A stretch of 9,926 bases of DNA, taken from the NCBI GenBank assembly GCA_028718065.1, contig JAQUMP010000084.1, positions 1 through 9,926 on the forward strand, given 5' to 3'. This document shows positions 5,824 through 9,926 of this stretch, piece after piece (position 1 is the first letter of the stretch; every line of letters begins with the position of its first letter). This stretch comes from Chitinivibrionales bacterium. Its GTDB lineage: Bacteria > Fibrobacterota > Chitinivibrionia > Chitinivibrionales > FEN-1185. The notes below the pieces were generated by a model, which was not told where the DNA came from, made no database searches, and was given only the letters and a program-made list of their open reading frames with translations. Both the position numbers and the translations under genes were made by a program.

Positions 5824-7710
5824 ATGCAAAACTTCATGACCCCTAAATATCAGAAAGCTTTTCTGGCCCTTAATTTCGGCCTCGGCTGCCTGTATGTTTT
5901 GGATAGGCTGCTGCATATTTCGCTGCCGTCAAGTCTTACCATATTTTTCATGATTATTTCTTGTGCAAGTCTCATGTTCTGGCTTGCGCTTGCCTATAAC
6001 CGCCGGGCGCTTGGCGTAATTCTGGCCCGCTCCTGGCCTCTGTGGTTCGGCCTGCTCTGGCTGCGGGAGTGGGCGCCCGCCAAAACCTACGCCACCGACC
6101 TTATTGCAACCGCGCTCGTTTGTTCACTTTCGCTTGACATAGGGCGACGCCTGGCTGGCAGGCGCCTCGGTATTCCGCTTGATAATCCCTGGTTGCCGCC
6201 GGTTTTGGCGGTGATTTATGCGTTTGTATTCTGGCTGCTGCCGTCGCTTAAGTATTGGAATTTTTACAGTTATTGGAACGACTTGGGGTATATGCTGCAC
6301 CCGTTGTGGAACACCGCCCACGGCCGTCTTTTTGAATTCATGCGCCTGCCCGGCATAATCGCATCGAGCCTGGGCGACCATTTTACCCTTATTTATCTGG
6401 GCATTGCCCCGCTGTACCGCCTGCTGCCATCGGCCATTGCCCTGTTTGCGCTGCAATCCATTTTCGTTGCCGCTGCGGGGCTTATACTTTACAAATGGGT
6501 AAATGACGCCCTCGGGAACAGAAAGCTTGCCCTTTTGTTCCAGGCGGCGCTCTATTTGTGGTTTCCCCTGCAAGACGCCTGCGTGAGCGATTTTCACACT
6601 GATGTTCTGGGCGTCCCGTTTGTTTTTCTTTCCCTGTGGGCCTACCACCGGAGAAAACCGGTGCTGTTCTGGTTGGGGCTTGCGGTCGCCTTGTCCTGCA
6701 AAGAGCATCTGGGTTTTGCCCTGGCCCCGCTGCCGTTGCTCCTGGCCCTGCAAAAACAGTGGCGCGTAAGCCTCATAATCGGTGCGGCCCTCATGATCGC
6801 TTACAGCTTTGCCGCACATACGGTTTTTATTCCCTTTTTTAATTTCGGCAAAGAGTCGGCGGCGACCATCGAACTATATCCCGGCGGTGAACACGGCATG
6901 GCAGGCATGCTCGCCTACGCCATTAAAAATCCGCTTGCAACGTTCCGGACACTTTTTTCGGCGAACAATATAGAGCAGCTCTGCTGGATTTTCGTCCCGC
7001 TTGTTCTCGTCCCGCTTTTGGCATGGCCTCAGGTGCTGTGCATGGCTCCGCTCCTGTTAAAAGAGATGTACGGCGTTTTTTATATGCACAATCATCATCA
7101 GGCGATCATGGCGCCGCTTCTGTTCTGGTGCCTGCTTACGTTTGTCAAGAAATGCAGCCGGGAAGGGCAAAAATGGATCATGGCTTCGGTGGTACTGTCC
7201 TGTATAATCGTCGGCTTCATCGGCGGCGAAAGTCCTATAAGCCATCGCTTCTGGCGCACGCTTAACTACCGGTACATGTTGGGGACGCATGCCTTTGCCC
7301 GGTCCGATGCCGTCAAGTTGATACCGCCGGGTGTTTCGGTATCGGCCTCATCCAATATCGCCGTGCATTTGTGCGACCGTCGCCAAATTTATCTTTTTCC
7401 CCGGCCGTTTATCAGGGGATTTAAAAAGCCGTCATGGCTGAACAGGCGCTTTGCTACGGAACGGGACCAGCCGGGCCAAATGGTTTCTTATTTATCCGAC
7501 AGCGCCGAATTTAACTTTGATTCATTGCCGGCGTTTGTTGTTTTTGATTCGAAACATATTGAGGTCGGATTCGAACTGCGGGATGTAATCTTTGATTTTA
7601 TGACCGAGCCGGAGCTTGCCCGCATGGTTGAGCGGTTGGCGCTCACGGAATCGTATAAAAAAATTTATGATCGCGATGGCGCAATCGTATTAAAGAAAAG
7701 GGGAGAGTAA
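5824..7710 (+). CDS. DUF2079-family polytopic membrane protein (probable GT-C-like enzyme)
   Basis: This encodes 628 residues, mostly hydrophobic, with roughly ten or more membrane segments in residues 10-475. Several features match DUF2079 proteins. After the first segments comes an exposed loop with an acidic residue (YWNDLGYMLHPLWNTAHGRLF; D153, G155), where GT-C glycosyltransferases place catalytic acids. It is followed by GDHFTLIYLGIAPLYRLLPS (H186), VSDFHTDVLGVPF (256-260) and a KE pair at 293-294. The soluble C-terminus carries VSVSASSNIAVHLCDRR followed by IYLFP (about 504-526), a motif I know from the tails of such proteins. The family is of unproven function; transfer of a sugar from a lipid carrier in the envelope is an inference from the fold. 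The start at 5824 is chosen for AGGGGAG 8 nt upstream; another ATG at 5836 is possible. It is divergent from prfB and appears monocistronic. Confidence 0.8.
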   Translation: MQNFMTPKYQKAFLALNFGLGCLYVLDRLLHISLPSSLTIFFMIISCASLMFWLALAYNRRALGVILARSWPLWFGLLWLREWAPAKTYATDLIATALVCSLSLDIGRRLAGRRLGIPLDNPWLPPVLAVIYAFVFWLLPSLKYWNFYSYWNDLGYMLHPLWNTAHGRLFEFMRLPGIIASSLGDHFTLIYLGIAPLYRLLPSAIALFALQSIFVAAAGLILYKWVNDALGNRKLALLFQAALYLWFPLQDACVSDFHTDVLGVPFVFLSLWAYHRRKPVLFWLGLAVALSCKEHLGFALAPLPLLLALQKQWRVSLIIGAALMIAYSFAAHTVFIPFFNFGKESAATIELYPGGEHGMAGMLAYAIKNPLATFRTLFSANNIEQLCWIFVPLVLVPLLAWPQVLCMAPLLLKEMYGVFYMHNHHQAIMAPLLFWCLLTFVKKCSREGQKWIMASVVLSCIIVGFIGGESPISHRFWRTLNYRYMLGTHAFARSDAVKLIPPGVSVSASSNIAVHLCDRRQIYLFPRPFIRGFKKPSWLNRRFATERDQPGQMVSYLSDSAEFNFDSLPAFVVFDSKHIEVGFELRDVIFDFMTEPELARMVERLALTESYKKIYDRDGAIVLKKRGE

Positions 7711-7728
7711 TAAAGTGATAAGAGAGTG

Positions 7729-7744
7729 CCACTATATATTGTGT
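7729..7744. promoter_or_regulatory. NrdR box 1 upstream of nrdJ
   Basis: CCACTATATATTGTGT matches the NrdR consensus acaCwAtATaTwGtgt at 15 of 16 positions, including the whole core (7732-7741). NrdR is the ATP-cone/zinc-ribbon repressor of ribonucleotide reductase genes. The consensus is quoted from memory. Confidence 0.8.
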
Positions 7745-7759
7745 TTATTAGCAAAACGC

Positions 7760-7775
7760 ATACCATATATTGGAT
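7760..7775. promoter_or_regulatory. NrdR box 2 upstream of nrdJ
   Basis: ATACCATATATTGGAT matches the same consensus at about 12 of 16 positions, with the core CCATATATTG at 7763-7772 differing once. Its centre is exactly 31 bp (three helical turns) from box 1, and the gap between boxes is 15 bp, the spacing typical of paired NrdR boxes. The pairing makes chance unlikely. Confidence 0.78.
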
Positions 7776-7793
7776 GTTTTTTTTAAATTATGC

Positions 7794-7822
7794 TTGACTC
7801 TATTTTTTTTTACTCCTATTTT
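7794..7822 (+). promoter_or_regulatory. Probable sigma70-type promoter of nrdJ
   Basis: TTGACT (7794-7799) and TATTTT (7817-7822) are separated by exactly 17 bp in an AT-rich stretch. The predicted transcript starts near 7829, giving a leader of about 84 nt before the nrdJ ATG. The NrdR boxes end 18 bp upstream of the -35 element, so repression would have to act from just upstream or on an additional promoter. The rest of 7711-7912 shows no gene and no clear terminator for the preceding gene. Confidence 0.6.
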
Positions 7823-7912
7823 TTAAGAAACAAATAAAGCGATATATAAAAAACAACCGCGTTTATTATCCCCAATTTTTAATCGAAGGTTTAAAGAAGG
7901 AGCCAAGAGCCC

Positions 7913-9926
7913 ATGTCAGCACACGCGTCAGCCGACCCTGTCGGCGCAAGCACGAAACCCGTCCTGGTCAAATCCGCCCAGGAAAATCTTTTATCCGGCA
8001 GGGAACAAGCGGAAGGGGATTTTAAAGAACGCTTGACCCATAAAAAAGTCGCCCTGAGTGAAAATGCCCGGTTGGTGCTGGAAAAGCGCTATTTAATTAA
8101 AGACGACAATGGCAACGTAACCGAACAGCCCGAAGATATGTTTTTCCGGGTTGCGCAGAACATTGCCAGTGCCGAGCGCACGTGGGATCCTAATGTCGAC
8201 GCAGAAATGTGGACCGAAAAATTTTACACCGTTATGACCGATCTGGATTTCCTGCCCAATTCTCCCACGCTCATGAATGCCGGGCGTGAGTTGCAGCAGC
8301 TTTCGGCATGTTTTGTGCTTCCCGTCGGTGATTCGATGCAGGAAATTTTTGAGTCCGTAAAAAATACCGCGCTCATTCACAAAAGCGGCGGGGGCACGGG
8401 TTTTTCGTTTTCCAACGTACGGCCTAAAAACGATCGCGTTAAATCGACCAAGGGCGTCTCCAGCGGTCCGCTTTCGTTCATGCGCGTTTTTGATATCGCC
8501 ACCGAAACGGTCAAGCAGGGCGGCACCCGGCGCGGGGCCAACATGGGCATTTTAAAATGCACGCATCCGGAGATCATGGAATTTATAGAAATGAAGGAGC
8601 GCGACGGGGTTTTGTCCAATTTTAATATTTCGGTCGGTATCACCAACGAATTCATGGAGGCGCTCAAACGCGACGGCGAATACAGCCTGCGCAACCCGCG
8701 TTCAGGCGAGGTCATGGGTACGATGAAGGCCTCCAAGGTTTTCAAGCGGATCGTCGAGCTCGCCTGGAAAAACGGGGAGCCGGGCATGGTTTTTCTTGAC
8801 AAAATCAACGAATCCAATCCAACCCCGCAGCTCGGCGAAATCGAGAGCACCAACCCTTGCGGCGAACAGCCGCTGCTGCCCTACGAATCGTGCAACCTCG
8901 GTTCCATTAATCTTGGGCACATGGTCGGTACGGACCAGAATAATAAAAAGAGTATTAATTACTTTAAACTGGGGAACGTAGTTCGTACCGCGGTGCGTTT
9001 TTTAGATGACGTCATCGAAGTAAATCGCTACCCGCTGCCCCAGATCGAAGAAATGTCCAAAGGCAACCGCAAGATCGGTCTGGGCATCATGGGTTTTGCG
9101 GACATGCTCATTGAACTCGGCATTCCTTATAATTCCTCGGCGGCCGTGAGCAAGGCCGAAGAAGTCATGAAGTTTATCCAGGAAGAGGCCCAGAAGGTGA
9201 GCGCGTTTTTAGCCCAGGAACGCGGCGTGTTCCCCAATTTTAAGGGCTCCATTTACGACCGCGACGGCGGCCTGCGCGTGCGCAACGCCACGGTCACCAC
9301 CATCGCCCCCACCGGCACCATCAGCATGATATCCGGTTCGTCAAGCGGCATCGAGCCGCTCTTTGCCATTGTCTACCAAAAAAACGTGCTTGATAATCAG
9401 CACCTGCTCGAAGTGCATGCCGCTTTCAAGCAAATGGCCCAGGACGAAGGTTTTTATTCCGAAGAGCTTATGAAGGCCATCGCCGACAGCGGCAGTCTGG
9501 GCAAAGTCTACGGAATTCCCAAGCGCATCCGAGATATTTTCGTAACCACGCACGACATTGAGCCGCGCTGGCACATTACCATTCAGGCCGCATTTCAGAA
9601 ATATACCGATAATGCCGTTTCTAAAACGGTCAATTTCCCGCGCGAAGCCACCACCGCCGACGTCGAAGACGTCTTTAAATACGCCTACGAATTAAATTGC
9701 AAAGGCGTTACGGTCTACCGCGACGGCTCGCGCGCCGGCCAGGTCATTACCGCCGGCACGAGCGGCACCACCGCATCGGGCGAGGCCGAGCCCGCCGCGC
9801 ACACCGGCACCATTCACCCGCGTCCACGACCGGACGTAACCTTCGGGCGCACGTACAAAACCAAGACCGGGTGCGGCAATCTGTATGTAAATATCAACAG
9901 CGACAGCCACGGCGTTTGCGAAGTCT
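7913..9926 (+). CDS. nrdJ: Vitamin B12-dependent (class II) ribonucleotide reductase, 3' end outside the window
   Basis: The enzyme reduces ribonucleotides to deoxyribonucleotides using an adenosylcobalamin-derived thiyl radical, with or without oxygen. The frame is open for 671 codons from ATG 7913 to the window end. AAGGAG at 7897-7902, 10 nt upstream, supports this start. NSPTLMNAG and QQLSACFVLP carry the first redox cysteine, Cys133. KSGGGTGFSFS and GGTRRGANMG follow. STNPCGEQPLLPYESCNLGS holds the radical Cys316, its Asn314/Glu318 partners and the second redox cysteine Cys327, exactly 11 residues on as in the Thermotoga enzyme. APTGTIS starts at 465. After YRDGSR there is a low-complexity Gly/Thr/Ala/Glu linker, then KTKTGCGNLYVNINSDSHG, the start of a TSCPD domain typical of NrdJ C-termini. 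I see no N-terminal ATP-cone. The final part, expected to hold the C-terminal shuttle cysteines, is missing. Two NrdR boxes and a promoter precede it. Confidence 0.97.
   Translation, partial: MSAHASADPVGASTKPVLVKSAQENLLSGREQAEGDFKERLTHKKVALSENARLVLEKRYLIKDDNGNVTEQPEDMFFRVAQNIASAERTWDPNVDAEMWTEKFYTVMTDLDFLPNSPTLMNAGRELQQLSACFVLPVGDSMQEIFESVKNTALIHKSGGGTGFSFSNVRPKNDRVKSTKGVSSGPLSFMRVFDIATETVKQGGTRRGANMGILKCTHPEIMEFIEMKERDGVLSNFNISVGITNEFMEALKRDGEYSLRNPRSGEVMGTMKASKVFKRIVELAWKNGEPGMVFLDKINESNPTPQLGEIESTNPCGEQPLLPYESCNLGSINLGHMVGTDQNNKKSINYFKLGNVVRTAVRFLDDVIEVNRYPLPQIEEMSKGNRKIGLGIMGFADMLIELGIPYNSSAAVSKAEEVMKFIQEEAQKVSAFLAQERGVFPNFKGSIYDRDGGLRVRNATVTTIAPTGTISMISGSSSGIEPLFAIVYQKNVLDNQHLLEVHAAFKQMAQDEGFYSEELMKAIADSGSLGKVYGIPKRIRDIFVTTHDIEPRWHITIQAAFQKYTDNAVSKTVNFPREATTADVEDVFKYAYELNCKGVTVYRDGSRAGQVITAGTSGTTASGEAEPAAHTGTIHPRPRPDVTFGRTYKTKTGCGNLYVNINSDSHGVCEV

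Noticed and set aside
6646..6663. Perfect hairpin CACCGG-AGAAAA-CCGGTG
   Set aside because: It lies inside the DUF2079 coding sequence, has no T-run after it, and its codons (HRRKPV) fit the protein. A 6-bp stem is expected by chance.
6124..6819. Open frame of 231 codons on the - strand
   Set aside because: It is antisense to the DUF2079 gene; its Gln/Arg-rich product is the usual shadow of a hydrophobic protein read backwards.
7823..7912. Cobalamin riboswitch in the nrdJ leader
   Set aside because: The leader is only about 84-90 nt and AT-rich, with no B12-box. A GCCACT string at 7728-7733 belongs to the NrdR box region upstream of the promoter. B12 riboswitches also usually control B12-independent reductases rather than nrdJ.
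8093..8853. Two long open frames on the - strand (95 and 158 codons)
   Set aside because: Both lie fully antisense to nrdJ, whose catalytic motifs are unmistakable in the + frame.

Overview
The window looks like chromosomal DNA of a Gram-negative bacterium. The strongest lineage hint is a family of secreted beta-helix proteins ending in a short C-terminal module that resembles type IX secretion (T9SS type A) sorting domains. Such tails are typical of Bacteroidota, Fibrobacterota and related FCB-group phyla; Fibrobacterota or a nearby uncultured lineage is my guess, with low confidence. Base composition is near even except for one AT-rich intergenic stretch. I see no tRNA, rRNA, CRISPR array, transposase or phage gene.

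Region 1 (1-4632, + strand) is a tandem array of four paralogous right-handed beta-helix proteins: one 3' fragment and three complete genes, spaced 67, 27 and 23 bp apart, each complete gene with its own Shine-Dalgarno site. The complete ones share a plan of signal peptide, DUF1565-like start, Asn-rich PbH1 repeats, a closing DIGAY motif and a C-terminal sorting-like module. They are mosaics: the 3' quarters of the first and third complete genes align without a gap over 411 bp, while their middles differ. The last gene runs 38 bp into the convergent prfB through a 14-nt insertion relative to its paralogue.

Region 2 (4595-5823) holds prfB (release factor RF2) on the minus strand. It is complete only if the classic +1 programmed frameshift at an in-frame UGA (codon 25) is included; the true start is 5699 and the protein is 367 residues. 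A 124-bp divergent spacer follows. It carries a perfect 9-bp inverted repeat that contains the ribosome-binding site of the next gene and overlaps a promoter-like sequence.

Region 3 (5824-7710, + strand) is a DUF2079-family polytopic membrane protein, probably a GT-C-like envelope enzyme of unknown substrate.

Region 4 (7711-9926, + strand) is an AT-rich 202-bp regulatory region followed by nrdJ, the B12-dependent (class II) ribonucleotide reductase, cut by the window end after 671 codons. The regulatory region holds two NrdR-box-like palindromes exactly 31 bp apart centre to centre, and a strong sigma70-like promoter.

Functionally this is a secreted-protein array next to housekeeping genes (translation termination, dNTP supply). 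I do not see a new multi-gene system. The most interesting points are the mosaic array, the interlocked ends of its last gene and prfB, and the three regulatory elements (frameshift site, SD-masking hairpin, NrdR boxes).
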